Positions 26,737-36,493 of a stretch of DNA of 64,000 nt are shown piece by piece. The notes beneath the pieces were generated by a model that worked only from the letters and a program-made list of their open reading frames with translations, was not told where the DNA came from and did no database searches. Both the position numbers and the translations under genes were made by a program. This DNA is from Vibrio sp. D404a. Lineage in GTDB: Bacteria > Pseudomonadota > Gammaproteobacteria > Enterobacterales > Vibrionaceae. The DNA lies in the NCBI RefSeq assembly GCF_030248535.1, contig NZ_JAHGAJ010000005.1:124001-188000 (forward strand), in the 5' to 3' direction. Numbering within the stretch: the stretch's first letter is position 1; each line of letters begins with the position of its first letter.

Positions 26737-28350
26737 TTACTCTGCTGCTTGACCAGTCATTGATAGTGCTAGCGCTTCTGCGGCCTTGATACCATCAATA
26801 CCCGCTGACAAGATACCACCTGCGTAACCAGCACCTTCACCTGCAGGGTAGAAGCCTTTCAGGTTGATGCTTTGGTAATCTTTACCGCGCTTGATGCAAA
26901 CAGGAGAAGACGTACGAGTCTCAACACCTGTTAGTAGGCCATCTGCACTAGCAAAGCCTTTGATCTTCTTATCGAACGCTGGGATAGCTTCACGAATTGC
27001 TTCGATAGCGAAGTCAGGTAGCGCTTTAGAGATATCGGTTAGGTGGATACCCGGTGTGAATGATGGTTGGACATCACCTAGCTCGCTTGGATCGCGACCT
27101 TTCAAGAAGTCACCAATCTTCTGCGCTGGTGCATCGTAGTTTTCGCCACCTAGCACGTATGCGCCTGTTTCCAATTCGCGTTGGAAGCGGATACCTGCCA
27201 GTGGGTCACCTGGGTAATCGCGTTCAGGGTCAATGCCAACAACGATTGCACTGTTCGCATTACGCTCGGCACGCGAGTATTGGCTCATGCCGTTAGTTAC
27301 CACGCGGCCTTCTTCAGAAGTCGCAGCAACAACAGTACCGCCAGGACACATACAGAAGCTGTAAACGGTACGGCCATTCTTACAGTGGTGAACCAGTTTG
27401 TAGTCCGCAGCCCCAAGGATTGGGTTGCCAGCATTTGGACCGAAACGCGCTTCATCAATCATTGATTGTTTGTGTTCAATACGGAAACCAACAGAGAATG
27501 GCTTCGCTTCCATGTAAACACCGCGTTCGTGCAGCATTTCAAATGTATCACGAGCACTGTGTCCTACCGCTAGGATAACGTGGCGAGATTTGATCTCTTC
27601 GCCGTTAGATAGGGTCAGGCCTGTGATTTGACCATCTTCCATGTGGATGTCGTCAACACGAGTGCTGAAGCGAATTTCGCCACCAAGCTCGATGATTTTC
27701 GCACGCATTTTTTCGATCATGGTAACCAGTTTAAAGGTACCGATGTGCGGCTTACTTACGTATAGGATTTCTTCAGGTGCACCTGCCGCAACAAACTCTT
27801 CGATAACTTTACGACCGTAGTGTTTTGGATCTTTTACTTGGCTGTATAGCTTACCGTCAGAGAATGTACCCGCGCCGCCTTCACCAAACTGTACGTTTGA
27901 TTCTGTGTTCAGAGTACGTTTACGCCAGAAACCGAAGGTATCTTTAGTACGTTCACGAACTTCTTTACCACGCTCAACAACGATAGGCTTGAAGCCGCTT
28001 TGCGCTAGGATAAGCGCAGAGAAAAGACCACAAGGGCCGAAACCGATAACAACAGGGCGCTCAGTTAGGTTTTCAGGTGCTTGTGCAACAAACTTGTAAG
28101 CCATGTCTGGCGTTACTTTCACGTGAGGGTCGCTCACGAACTCTTCGAGTAGGGCTTCTTCGTTTTCTACAGCGACATCGAGAGTGTAGATAAGAAGGAT
28201 CTTTGTTTTCTTACGAGCATCGTAGCCACGTTTAAAGATATTAAAAGAGATAACCTGATCAGCCGTGATACCCAGTTTCGCTTCAATTGCGTCTTGGATT
28301 TCGTGCTCTTCATGGTCGAGTGGAAGTTTAATTTCGGTTAAACGTATCAT
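26737..28350 (-). CDS. NAD(P)/FAD-dependent dehydrogenase-like protein (COG2509 type)
   Basis: A 537-aa flavoprotein. After an N-terminal domain of about 90 residues, an FAD-binding Rossmann motif reads VIGFGPCGLFSALILAQSG near residue 101-119 and a second glycine motif GEGAGYAGGILSAG is near 510. The central part has GEGGAGTFSDGKL and VGHSARDTFEML, typical of the uncharacterised FAD-dependent dehydrogenase family. The cysteines in SFCMCPGG may be redox active. The substrate is not known. It is monocistronic and divergent from fdxA. Confidence 0.88.
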   Translation of the reverse strand: MIRLTEIKLPLDHEEHEIQDAIEAKLGITADQVISFNIFKRGYDARKKTKILLIYTLDVAVENEEALLEEFVSDPHVKVTPDMAYKFVAQAPENLTERPVVIGFGPCGLFSALILAQSGFKPIVVERGKEVRERTKDTFGFWRKRTLNTESNVQFGEGGAGTFSDGKLYSQVKDPKHYGRKVIEEFVAAGAPEEILYVSKPHIGTFKLVTMIEKMRAKIIELGGEIRFSTRVDDIHMEDGQITGLTLSNGEEIKSRHVILAVGHSARDTFEMLHERGVYMEAKPFSVGFRIEHKQSMIDEARFGPNAGNPILGAADYKLVHHCKNGRTVYSFCMCPGGTVVAATSEEGRVVTNGMSQYSRAERNANSAIVVGIDPERDYPGDPLAGIRFQRELETGAYVLGGENYDAPAQKIGDFLKGRDPSELGDVQPSFTPGIHLTDISKALPDFAIEAIREAIPAFDKKIKGFASADGLLTGVETRTSSPVCIKRGKDYQSINLKGFYPAGEGAGYAGGILSAGIDGIKAAEALALSMTGQAAE

Positions 28351-28589
28351 GTATAGATGTCTCGTTTTATAGGTGTCTTAGCTAGGCACTGCGGATCTCA
28401 TCATAGTCGCTGAGGGAGTGCTTCGCTCACAATGGCGCGCATTTTACGAGAAATTGAATTCTCTGTCATACTAAATTGAAAACAGAAGCGAATTTGCGAC
28501 GATATTACGCCGAGATGATATTGAATTTTGTCTTGGGACGAGTATTATCCCCATTCTTTAATTTTTGACTAACTTAAGAGCAGAGCATC

Positions 28590-28913
28590 ATGGCATTTGT
28601 CGTAGGCGATAACTGTATCCAATGTAAATACACTGACTGTGTGGCCGTTTGTCCCGCAGACGCATTTCATGAAGGCCCGAACTTCATGGTAATCAACCCG
28701 ATTGAGTGTATTGATTGTGGCCTGTGTGTACCTGAATGTGATGCCCAAGCCATCTACCAAGAAGATGAAGTGCCGGAAGATCAACAGATCTACATTGAGT
28801 TGAATGCCGAGTTAGCAGAGTTATGGCCGGTTCAGACGGAAGTTAGGCCTGCAATGGATGAAGCTGAAAAGTGGAATGGCGTGCCAGATAAGCTAGGTAT
28901 GTTAGAGAAATAG
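28590..28913 (+). CDS. fdxA: Ferredoxin FdxA (seven-iron type)
   Basis: A 107-aa ferredoxin. The first cluster motif is [11 protein letters not shown] with an extra upstream cysteine, the pattern of a 3Fe-4S site, and the second is [11 protein letters not shown], a 4Fe-4S site. The helical C-terminal extension (about 60-107) is typical of FdxA. The usual Pro after the last cysteine of the second motif is Asp here. It is a cytoplasmic electron carrier and a stand-alone gene with its own terminator. Confidence 0.92.
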   Translation: MAFVVGDNCIQCKYTDCVAVCPADAFHEGPNFMVINPIECIDCGLCVPECDAQAIYQEDEVPEDQQIYIELNAELAELWPVQTEVRPAMDEAEKWNGVPDKLGMLEK

Positions 28914-28930
28914 AAAACTGAATGATTTAG

Positions 28931-28960
28931 AGGGTTGGTATGAAAATGCCAACCCTTTTT
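28931..28960 (+). terminator. Terminator of fdxA
   Basis: A stem of GGGTTGG/CCAACCC type (28932-28941 with 28945-28954) followed by a T run. Confidence 0.85.
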
Positions 28961-28970
28961 ACTATCTCAT

Positions 28971-29015
<45 letters not shown>

Positions 29016-29039
29016 TGATGTGATCGTCGTTGAGTTAAA

Positions 29040-29774
29040 TTAACTGTGCTGACGACGCATGTTGTCGAGGATGATCCCTGTTGCCATCGCGACATTCAAA
29101 GACTCTGCTCCGCCAAAGGCTGGAATAGTGATCTTATCGGTCACAAACTTAGCTGCATGCTCACGAATGCCGTGAGATTCGCTACCCATCAACAGAATGC
29201 TATTAGCCGCAAATTCAGTGCGGTGAACACTCTCACCTTCAAGGAATGCGCCGTAAACAGGCAGGTTCGCTTGCTCTAGGTAGCTTGGTAGGTCTGTTTG
29301 GCTCACTTGCACTCGTCCAAAGCTGCCCATGGTTGCGCTGATGGTTTTCGGGTTGTAAGGATCCGCACAATCGCTGCTCGCAATAATGTGTTTGATGCCA
29401 TACCAGTCTGCCACGCGAATAATCGTTCCTAGGTTACCCGGATCGGATACACCATCGAGTGCAATCATCAGCCCACTTGCTTTAGGTAGTTCAAACGATG
29501 GGATCTCAACCACAGCGATAGCGGCATTGTTGCTAACCAGTGTGCTAGCTTTGGTCAGATCATCTAAAGATGCTTCAACACAATCAAACCCTTTCAGTGC
29601 TGCTTGGTTGTGAGCCAAAAAGTCCGCAGTCGCAAACACATTCTTCACAACAAGATCGCTATCCATAAGCTCAAGTACGTTTTTTTCACCTTGAACAAGG
29701 AATAGACCGTGTGCTTTACGTTGTTTCTTTTGACCTAAAGCGCGAAGGAGTTTTAATTGGTTTTTTGAAATCAT
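29040..29774 (-). CDS. TrmH/SpoU-family RNA 2'-O-methyltransferase
   Basis: A 244-aa methyltransferase of the SPOUT class. An N-terminal substrate-binding domain (about 1-90) is followed by the trefoil-knot catalytic domain: motif 1 DPGNLGTIIRVADW near residue 110, motif 2 LLMGSESHGI near 193, motif 3 AESLNVAMATGI near 222. It uses S-adenosylmethionine to methylate 2'-OH groups in tRNA or 23S rRNA. It is not clearly RlmB or TrmH, so no gene name is given. Confidence 0.88.
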   Translation of the reverse strand: MISKNQLKLLRALGQKKQRKAHGLFLVQGEKNVLELMDSDLVVKNVFATADFLAHNQAALKGFDCVEASLDDLTKASTLVSNNAAIAVVEIPSFELPKASGLMIALDGVSDPGNLGTIIRVADWYGIKHIIASSDCADPYNPKTISATMGSFGRVQVSQTDLPSYLEQANLPVYGAFLEGESVHRTEFAANSILLMGSESHGIREHAAKFVTDKITIPAFGGAESLNVAMATGIILDNMRRQHS

Positions 29775-29863
29775 GTTTTTATCCTAGATATAAGCCCGCG
29801 CATTATAGAGCAAAGGTTAGGGAACACAAAGAGCAGAGCTGATTGCATGCCATATAAAATCAT

Positions 29864-29887
29864 AAAGCGCACCTTTCGATGCGCTTT
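29864..29887 (-). terminator. Weak leftward terminator after Tas-like gene
   Basis: An 8-bp stem AAAGCGCA/TGCGCTTT (29864-29871 with 29880-29887); the T tract on the minus strand is short. Confidence 0.5.
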
Positions 29888-29937
29888 TGGTTTCAGTTTA
29901 GCCTTGTTATCACCACATAAGGTGGCGCGACCGCGAA

Positions 29938-30990
29938 TTAATACGGTACTGGGTAGCGTCTGAACACGGTATTGATGTCAGTTAGGATCTCTTCTGACAA
30001 AGGTTTGCTGAATGCTGCGACATTTTCTTTCAGCTGATCTAGATTGGTTGCACCGATAATCGTCGATGTAACACCATCAACTTGGTTACACCATGCTAGA
30101 GCAAGTTGACTTGGAGTGAAGCCGTGTGTCTTTGCTACCTCGACGTACTCTTTGACTGCTGAGTTGGCTGTTTCGGTGTCACGGAATATGCCTTTGCGCT
30201 GCATGTAGGTCCAACGGCTTCCCGCAGGGCGTGCACCATCAATATACTTGCCGCTTAGCATACCAGCTGCCAACGGTGACCATGGTAGGTAGGCAACGTC
30301 TTCATGAACGCAGTTTTCAATCAAGTATGGCCAATCTTTGGCGTGCAGTAGGCTGAACTCATTTTGAATCGACACCATACGTGGCAGGTCGTGCTTATCA
30401 CTCAGCTTAAGGTAAGTATTGATACCCCAAGTGGTGTCGTCGGATAGACCGCAGTGGCGAATCTTACCGGCTTTAATGCAGCTCGCCAGCGCTTGAAGAA
30501 TCTCAAGCATCTGGTTCTCGTGTGCTTGACGATCGATATCGCTGAATGAAATGTGACCCGGGAAGTGCTTACTGAAGTGTGGCGTAGTGCGATTTGGCCA
30601 GTGCAACTGGTAAAGGTCGATATAGTCCGTGTTTAGGCGCTTTAAAGATGCATCAACGGCGGCGATAACTGCTTCACCCGTAATTGGACCGCCACCACGA
30701 ACCCAAGGTAGGCCTGCGCCAGCAATCTTAGTCGCAATGATAAGTTCACTGCGGCGCTGTGGGTTGCGTGATAACCAGTCGCCAATAATCTCTTCTGTTT
30801 TGCCGTAAGTCTCTGGAGAAGGCGGAACCGCGTACATTTCAGCGGTATCAATGAAGTTGATCCCTTGGCTAAGGGCGTACTCGATCTGTTGGTCGGCTTG
30901 CTGTTGAGTATTTTGCAGGCCCCATGTCATGCTCCCAAGGCAGATACGAGAAACAGGAATTTGGCTGCTTCCTAACTTTGAATATTCCAT
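29938..30990 (-). CDS. Aldo/keto reductase, Tas-like
   Basis: A 350-aa reductase with catalytic Asp and Tyr in FIDTAEMYAVP near residue 47-54, Lys in ATKIAG near 86, and His in YQLHWP near 129. The insertion with PSPETYGKTEEIIG is characteristic of the Tas subgroup, as is the length of about 346 aa. The C-terminal cofactor site is TSTIIGATNLDQLKEN. Tas of E. coli was found as a suppressor of tyrosine auxotrophy in an adaptive-mutation strain; its native substrate is unknown. Confidence 0.88.
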   Translation of the reverse strand: MEYSKLGSSQIPVSRICLGSMTWGLQNTQQQADQQIEYALSQGINFIDTAEMYAVPPSPETYGKTEEIIGDWLSRNPQRRSELIIATKIAGAGLPWVRGGGPITGEAVIAAVDASLKRLNTDYIDLYQLHWPNRTTPHFSKHFPGHISFSDIDRQAHENQMLEILQALASCIKAGKIRHCGLSDDTTWGINTYLKLSDKHDLPRMVSIQNEFSLLHAKDWPYLIENCVHEDVAYLPWSPLAAGMLSGKYIDGARPAGSRWTYMQRKGIFRDTETANSAVKEYVEVAKTHGFTPSQLALAWCNQVDGVTSTIIGATNLDQLKENVAAFSKPLSEEILTDINTVFRRYPVPY

Positions 30991-31327
30991 TTGTTACTGG
31001 ATTCCTATTGTTATACGTCCACCGCAGATGAGAGTTTTGCAAAGAGTTAAAACGCGAGTGGCGTGAGTTGGAATACAAATTAGTAACATAAAAATGCACA
31101 CATCGGTACGGTTTTTAACGTGAAGTAAAGTGATTTGACGACAGGTTGACAGGGTGATCTAGAGCGCACCTAAATCGAGGAAATAGTGTGCAGTGAAGAA
31201 AGGGAGCGTGAGCAGTTTCCGAGATGGGGAAAACGGATGAGTTTGAAGAACATGAAAAACGAACGCCCTACATCAAGGGAAGTAGGGCGCGATACGGCTC
31301 TAAGTGAATGATTGCGTTGGACGAGCA
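30991..31327. other. Intergenic region before Tas-like gene
   Basis: A 337-bp stretch. It holds the likely promoter of the Tas-like gene and a hairpin CGCCCTAC/GTAGGGCG (31264-31271 with 31282-31289) without T run, lying after the small leftward gene. No reading frame with a ribosome site was found. Confidence 0.4.
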
Positions 31328-31468
31328 TTACTCGTCAGCCGTCATACCACCTTGCTGTTGAACCTGTCTTAAAGCTTCCTGTCTTTGAGATTCTTTGTCC
31401 GTCGATGCCGTTGTAACCTGATCCTCAGTCGCTTGAGGAGCAAAAACATAGTACTTATTGATAGTCAT
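31328..31468 (-). CDS. Small protein, 46 aa, unknown function
   Basis: The start at 31468 (MTINKYYVFAPQ) has a clear GAGGG ribosome site; the longer frame to 31579 lacks one. The product has a short aromatic N-terminus followed by a hydrophilic helix with many Gln, Glu and Thr (ALRQVQQQGGMTADE). No signal peptide. I do not recognise a family, but the good ribosome site and defined ends support it. Confidence 0.6.
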   Translation of the reverse strand: MTINKYYVFAPQATEDQVTTASTDKESQRQEALRQVQQQGGMTADE

Positions 31469-31816
31469 AATCGAACCCTCATGTAACGTATGACATAGTT
31501 TGCTCGAAGGATAAACTGTGATCATCATCCATTTTGTTCTTTTTTTAGGCTGAGAGCGGAGGGCGTAGAATGCGAACAAAACGACCGTTTATCATCCTCT
31601 TGCAATAAGTAACTGACGAAACCCTCTAATTTCAAGTATAGGAAGCCTCAATCATTTCGCAGAAAAATGATTTAGAGCAAATTGCTCATCATTGAGGGGC
31701 GTAAGATGAGCGTTCACACATCAACACCTACAAGACTACCTTTCTCAAATCTTAGTCTATTAGAATCATAATTATGTTGATGAATCAGTTAGTTAAATCC
31801 ATGGTGAGAACAAGTT
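31469..31816. other. Leader region of pepT
   Basis: A 348-bp region. It contains a hairpin AATCATTT/AAATGATT (about 31653-31675), a small palindrome GAGCAAATTGCTC, and a 21-codon frame (31706-31771) with a GAGGGG ribosome site. Promoters for pepT and the leftward 46-aa gene must lie here; no clear consensus was found. Confidence 0.4.
31706..31771 (+). CDS. Possible 21-aa leader peptide before pepT
   Basis: An ATG preceded by GAGGGGCGTAAG gives MSVHTSTPTRLPFSNLSLLES and a TAA, ending 45 bases before pepT. It is hydrophilic with no run of any one amino acid, so attenuation control is not evident. Spacing and ribosome site are acceptable, but with only 21 codons chance is possible. Confidence 0.25.
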   Translation: MSVHTSTPTRLPFSNLSLLES

Positions 31817-33049
31817 ATGGAACAGTTAGTTGAACGTTTTCTTAAGTACGTTACCTTTGATACTCAATCTAATCCTTCGAATTCACAGTGCCCAAGTTCA
31901 CCCGGGCAAATACCCTTTGCCGAAGTACTAAAAGAAGAGCTGATCTCGTTAGGGCTGAGCGATGTTAGCCTAGATAGCAATGGTTACTTGATGGCAAAAC
32001 TGCCGTCGAATGTCGATTATCCAGTACCTGCGATTGGCTTTGTGGCGCACATGGACACCGCTCCTGATGCATCAGGAGCTAATGTAAAACCTCAAGTTAT
32101 TCGTGATTACCAAGGTGGTGTCGTTGAGTTGGGAACCAGCGGCGAGTGCCTCGATCCTAACCAATACCCAGACCTGACCACACTGCATGGCCATGACCTT
32201 ATTACTACCGATGGCACAACTCTGTTAGGCGCGGACAACAAAGCGGGTATTGCTGAGATTATTTCTGCGATCGCATTCCTTAAAGCCAACCCAGAGCTGA
32301 AACACGGTGATATTTGTATCGGCTTTACGCCTGATGAAGAGATCGGTCGTGGTGCTGACCTGTTCAACGTTGAAAAGTTTGGGGCAGAGTGGGCTTACAC
32401 CATTGATGGTGGCCCTGTTGGTGAATTGGAGTTTGAAAACTTTAATGCATCAAGTGCAGATGTTATCTGTCATGGTGTCAACGTTCACCCTGGTACTGCC
32501 AAGGGCAAAATGGTCAATTCGATGAACATCGCAGCTCAATTCCAACTCATGATGCCAGCAGGAGAGACGCCAGAATGCACCGAAGGTTATGAAGGTTTCT
32601 ATCACCTTAAATCTGCAGAGATGGGCGTGGCTCGTTCAGAACTGGGTTATATCATCCGTGACTTCGAACGAGAAGGCGTAGAGCATCGTAAAGTCTTCAT
32701 GCAGCAAAAAGTGGATGAGCTAAACAGCCGTTTAGAGAAAGGCAGTGTCGAGTTAGTGTTAACCGACAGCTATTTCAATATGAAAGAGATGGTCGAACCG
32801 CATCAACACATTATTGAGTTAGCGAAGCAGGCGATGATCACTTGTGACGTAGAGCCGATGATCAAGCCAATTCGTGGCGGTACCGATGGCGCACGTCTCT
32901 CTTTCATGGGGCTACCTTGTCCAAATATTTTCACTGGCGGCTACAACTTCCACGGTATCCATGAGTTCATTACGGTTCAGGGTATGGAGCTTGCTGTTAA
33001 GGTGATCGTAGAGCTATCACAAAGTACTGCGGCACATTATCAAAAATAA
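31817..33049 (+). CDS. pepT: Peptidase T (tripeptide aminopeptidase)
   Basis: A 410-aa M20-family di-zinc aminopeptidase. Metal-site motifs: HMDTAPD near residue 79, [13 protein letters not shown] near 133-143 (bridging Asp), TPDEEIGRG near 175 (catalytic and metal Glu), DGG near 197, and NFHGIHEF near 380 (final His). The length matches E. coli PepT (408 aa). It removes the N-terminal residue from tripeptides in the cytoplasm. In enterobacteria pepT is anaerobically induced by FNR; I could not confirm an FNR site here. Confidence 0.95.
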   Translation: MEQLVERFLKYVTFDTQSNPSNSQCPSSPGQIPFAEVLKEELISLGLSDVSLDSNGYLMAKLPSNVDYPVPAIGFVAHMDTAPDASGANVKPQVIRDYQGGVVELGTSGECLDPNQYPDLTTLHGHDLITTDGTTLLGADNKAGIAEIISAIAFLKANPELKHGDICIGFTPDEEIGRGADLFNVEKFGAEWAYTIDGGPVGELEFENFNASSADVICHGVNVHPGTAKGKMVNSMNIAAQFQLMMPAGETPECTEGYEGFYHLKSAEMGVARSELGYIIRDFEREGVEHRKVFMQQKVDELNSRLEKGSVELVLTDSYFNMKEMVEPHQHIIELAKQAMITCDVEPMIKPIRGGTDGARLSFMGLPCPNIFTGGYNFHGIHEFITVQGMELAVKVIVELSQSTAAHYQK

Positions 33050-33127
33050 GATAACAATTAGTGCTATATCCCTTTGTATTTTAGAGAGTATTCATTAATA
33101 CTTTCTAAAAGTGTAAGGGAGTAAGCG

Positions 33128-33595
33128 ATGAAAAAATTGATACTACTTTGCACCCACCTTGCCGTGGGTGCTATTGGTTTTGGCCTTGGTGTTTATGCGT
33201 TGCCTATTTTGATAGAGCCTGAATCCCCGTCGGTGAACTCCGTGCAAGCCATTACCCAGCAAGCGGTATTGAGTGGGGAGTTTACCAAAGACCGTCAAGA
33301 CAGTGATTTCCTTCATTGGGGGGAAGGGGTGGTTTCGATCACGGAAGACGCGATTGCTTTTGAAGGTGAGTTGGCTCCGGGTCCAGACTATAAACTCTAT
33401 TTGTCGCCCACTTATGTTGAAACCGAAGCTGCTTTCAATGAACTAAAGCCGACGATGCTTAAAGTGGGGGATGTGAAAACGTTTGATCGCTTTATGCTGA
33501 GTTTGCCACAAGGGACAGATCTCACTCCGTATAATACGGTTGTGATTTGGTGTGAAACTTTTGGTGAGTTTATTACTTCTGCAAAGATTAAATGA
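33128..33595 (+). CDS. DM13-domain exported protein
   Basis: A 155-aa protein with an N-terminal membrane or signal segment (about 1-30), then a DM13 domain. Visible features are the HWGEGVVSI strand near residue 62 and the C-terminal VVIWCETFGEFITSAKI, with the conserved Cys that in eukaryotic DM13 proteins is proposed to take part in electron transfer. Location is probably the periplasmic face of the inner membrane. It lies between pepT and an MscS-family gene, without close operon partners. Confidence 0.82.
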   Translation: MKKLILLCTHLAVGAIGFGLGVYALPILIEPESPSVNSVQAITQQAVLSGEFTKDRQDSDFLHWGEGVVSITEDAIAFEGELAPGPDYKLYLSPTYVETEAAFNELKPTMLKVGDVKTFDRFMLSLPQGTDLTPYNTVVIWCETFGEFITSAKIK

Positions 33596-33625
33596 TAGCC
33601 TAGAGACAGCCGTTTCTAACTAATG

Positions 33626-33653
33626 AAAACGCTCAATGATTGGGCGTTTTTTT
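33626..33653 (+). terminator. Terminator of the DM13-protein gene
   Basis: A 12-bp stem AAAACGCTCAAT/ATTGGGCGTTTT (one wobble) with a T tract to 33653. Confidence 0.85.
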
Positions 33654-33689
33654 GTAGGTTAAGTCATCATCATTCCAAAGGAAGTAATA

Positions 33690-34532
33690 ATGGAAAAAAT
33701 GTGGCAAGTGATTGATTTCTTGTTGGCAAACAAAGGCCTGTTTAGTGCGTTAATCATCGCTGTAATTTTAATCATCCGCCGAATGACCTTATCTCAAATT
33801 CGTGGTGACGTTGCCTTTCTCTCTGAGAAGCAGCGCAACTGGATGTCTCGCACCAAGAATGGCACCTTCGCCATTATCGTGATAACTCTCTTTATTCTCT
33901 GGCAGTCAGAAATTAGCGAATTTGCGCTGTCATTGACGGCGATTGCGGTCGCGATTGTGGTTGCATCGAAAGAGATCATCCTCTGTTTCACCGGTTCAAT
34001 ACAAAGAGCCAGCTCTCGTTCGTTTCGCATTGGTGATTGGATTGAGGTGGGCAAGATCAGTGGTGAAGTGATTGAGCACAACATGATGGCGACGGTCATT
34101 CAAGAGATTGACCTCTACCATGGGCAATATCACTACACTGGTAAAACAGCGACGCTGCCTAACAGCATGTTTTTTACTTATCCGGTAAAAAATCTCAACT
34201 TCATGAATCGCTACGTTTACCATGACTTCTCAATCGTGGTGAGAGACTTCGTTAACCTGTACCCGTTGATCCCGGGGTTAATCAAACAAATTGAAGCACA
34301 CAGTGAAGAGTTTATTGAAGTCGCTCGTCGATACAATGCGGTCATTGAGCGCCATGCCGGTGTTGATCTTCCGGGTTCAGAACCTCATGTTCATGTGACC
34401 AGTGGAGCAACTGGAGAACAAATCGTGCACTTCATGATTTTCTGTCCAACGGAGCAGGCATCGCATTTAGAACAAGAGATTCGTCGCGACTTTATGGAAA
34501 TCTATACTCAAGCGTTCCCTGAGAAAGAGTAA
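33690..34532 (+). CDS. MscS-family channel, short form
   Basis: A 280-aa membrane protein with helices at about 15-33, 58-75 and 78-105, then the MscS beta-domain signature SSRSFRIGDWIEVGKISG near 111 and a mixed C-terminal vestibule. The pore helix LTAIAVAIVVASKEIILCFTG has the small-residue pattern, though with fewer glycines than MscS. It is about the size of MscS (286 aa) but closer to the atypical subfamily annotated in marine gammaproteobacteria. Its gating properties cannot be predicted. Confidence 0.8.
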   Translation: MEKMWQVIDFLLANKGLFSALIIAVILIIRRMTLSQIRGDVAFLSEKQRNWMSRTKNGTFAIIVITLFILWQSEISEFALSLTAIAVAIVVASKEIILCFTGSIQRASSRSFRIGDWIEVGKISGEVIEHNMMATVIQEIDLYHGQYHYTGKTATLPNSMFFTYPVKNLNFMNRYVYHDFSIVVRDFVNLYPLIPGLIKQIEAHSEEFIEVARRYNAVIERHAGVDLPGSEPHVHVTSGATGEQIVHFMIFCPTEQASHLEQEIRRDFMEIYTQAFPEKE

Positions 34533-34558
34533 TTTTGGCTTCCTGCTGATTGAATAAC

Positions 34559-34596
34559 AAAAAGCCGATGACAGCGAAACTGTTATCGGCTTTTTT
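34559..34596. terminator. Bidirectional terminator, MscS-like / dCMP deaminase genes
   Basis: A long imperfect stem with AAAAAGCCGAT at 34559-34569 and ATCGGCTTTTT at 34585-34595, in convergent orientation. Confidence 0.87.
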
Positions 34597-34637
34597 AGTA
34601 TTAAAGCGTTATTTGAATAAGCTTGTCAGATTCTTGG

Positions 34638-35081
34638 TTAATCGAGTTCTTCTACTGGTAACCAATCAACTTGTACGCCTGCTTGTTCGAACATGTCTTG
34701 GCTGACTTTGATTTTGTCGCCCCAACGAGACAGAAAATCTTCACTTTGTGCTGGGCAGTGAACAGCAGAAATACCGGTTTGAATGATCTTCGCTGCGCAA
34801 TTCGGGCACGGGAAGTGTGTCACCCAGATCTCACAACCATCCAGATCTCGCTTAGCAAAAAGAATCGCATTCTCTTCTGCGTGCAATGTTTTCAGATACT
34901 TCATCTCGCGATCATCGGTGTCAGCGCTGTCAGATACGCCATGTGGGTACCCGTTGAAGCCAACAGAAACGATGCGGTTGTGCTTGGTAATTACAGCACC
35001 TACTTGAGTTGAAGGGTCCTTGCTCCATGAGCCGACCAACTCTGCCATTTGGTAAAAACGCTTAGCCCATTTTGAAATCAT
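34638..35081 (-). CDS. dCMP deaminase-family protein
   Basis: A 147-aa cytidine/deoxycytidylate deaminase. The zinc-binding catalytic motif is TLHAEENAILFA near residue 68 (His ligand and catalytic Glu), with PCPNCAAKIIQTGI near 91 giving the two Cys ligands. The SKDPSTQVGAVI segment near residue 23 is typical for dCMP deaminases. It would convert dCMP to dUMP for thymidylate supply. Two in-frame ATGs are six bases apart; the second is favoured because its AAGG ribosome site has normal spacing. Confidence 0.9.
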   Translation of the reverse strand: MISKWAKRFYQMAELVGSWSKDPSTQVGAVITKHNRIVSVGFNGYPHGVSDSADTDDREMKYLKTLHAEENAILFAKRDLDGCEIWVTHFPCPNCAAKIIQTGISAVHCPAQSEDFLSRWGDKIKVSQDMFEQAGVQVDWLPVEELD

Positions 35082-35342
35082 GTACATTACCTTAACGATG
35101 TATAAGACATATTTTAGATCTGAAGAGTCATCATGTTAGACAATATCCCTGAAGACTAAAAGCCTAAGTCTAAGATTTCCTGTAAAAATGTAACATATTT
35201 GTAAGTCATTTATGTGCATCTAGTTTCCATTTACATGCTGAAACATTTTGATGGGTAATAATTGATATTCCTCGGACAATCGTCGCAATTGTGTTACGTA
35301 AATTTTTATACTGTTCTATTTTTAACTAGCGACGGTATACCA

Positions 35343-36482
35343 ATGCGTAAAAAGCTACTCCTGACCGCTCTGGCCAGCTCTATGATCCTTGTTGGCTGTG
35401 GGCAAGATGCCCAAAACGCCAAACAAGCGCCTTTACCTCTCGTAGCAGTACAGGATGTGAATGTTATTCCTCATCAACAAAGTAAGTCTTATATTGGACG
35501 TATTGAAGCTGTAGAAGACACAGCTATTACGGCTCAGGTATCTGGCTACCTGCAAAACCGTCACTTCAAAGAAGGACAAATGGTTGAGAAAGGCCAACTG
35601 CTTTACACCATTGAGCCTTCTTCTTTTGAAGCGCAAGTTGCGAGTGCCAAAGCGTCGGTAGCACAAGCAAATGCTAACCTTAAAAAAGCGGAACTCGATT
35701 TCAATCGTGGTAAGAACCTACTTCCAAAAGGCAGTATTTCTCAATCTGAGTTCGATGCTCTTACCGCTGCGCTACTTGGCGCTCAGGCACAACTAGAAGC
35801 AAATCAAGCTCAGTTAAACTCTGCCAACGTTCAACTTTCTCATACCCGTATTGAAGCGCCATTTTCTGGCCGTATCAGTGACAGCAAAGTGAGCACCGGT
35901 GATTTGGTTTCCCCTTCTTCTGGCGTGTTAACTACACTAGTGAGCCTAGACCCAGTTCATGCTGCATTTAGCATCAGTGAGCGTGAGCGTTTGGCACTAG
36001 GTATGGACCGTATTGAAGGCGATGGCAGCAGCGATACTGATCGTGTTGAGGTTCAGATCATTCTAGAAAATGGTGAGGCGTTTGAGCATCTAGGTAAGCT
36101 GGACTTCCTAGGCAATCGTATCAACCTAAACACGGGTACGATCGCGATGCGTGCGATTGCTGATAACCCAAACCAGCAGCTTCTGCCAGGTCAACACGTT
36201 CGCGTGAACCTGCGTGACAAACAAGAGATCGACGTTGTGACTATTCCTCGTCGTGCTGTTCAAACTGACCTTGAAGGTGACTTTGTGATGGTGCTTGTGG
36301 AAGGGGAGGGCGCGCCAGTAGCAGAGCGTCGTAACATCGATATGGGTCGTCAGGTTGAAGGCGGTGTGATTGTGCACTCGGGTCTTGAAAAAGACGATGC
36401 GATCATTACACAGGGCCTACAGCGCGTAAGAAATGGAATGTCAGTGCGTATTCAGCCTTCAGCTTCTGAGAAAGCAGAGTAA
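35343..36482 (+). CDS. RND efflux periplasmic adaptor (AcrA-like lipoprotein)
   Basis: A 379-aa membrane-fusion protein. The signal peptide with lipobox MILVGCGQ predicts lipidation at Cys19. Domains: the beta-barrel/lipoyl part starts [20 protein letters not shown], a coiled coil follows (about 95-155), then lipoyl closure [14 protein letters not shown] and the C-terminal membrane-proximal domain. It bridges the inner-membrane pump encoded 11 bases downstream to an outer-membrane channel, presumably a TolC encoded elsewhere. Substrates are unknown. Confidence 0.92.
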   Translation: MRKKLLLTALASSMILVGCGQDAQNAKQAPLPLVAVQDVNVIPHQQSKSYIGRIEAVEDTAITAQVSGYLQNRHFKEGQMVEKGQLLYTIEPSSFEAQVASAKASVAQANANLKKAELDFNRGKNLLPKGSISQSEFDALTAALLGAQAQLEANQAQLNSANVQLSHTRIEAPFSGRISDSKVSTGDLVSPSSGVLTTLVSLDPVHAAFSISERERLALGMDRIEGDGSSDTDRVEVQIILENGEAFEHLGKLDFLGNRINLNTGTIAMRAIADNPNQQLLPGQHVRVNLRDKQEIDVVTIPRRAVQTDLEGDFVMVLVEGEGAPVAERRNIDMGRQVEGGVIVHSGLEKDDAIITQGLQRVRNGMSVRIQPSASEKAE

Positions 36483-36493
36483 GGGGCACAAGT

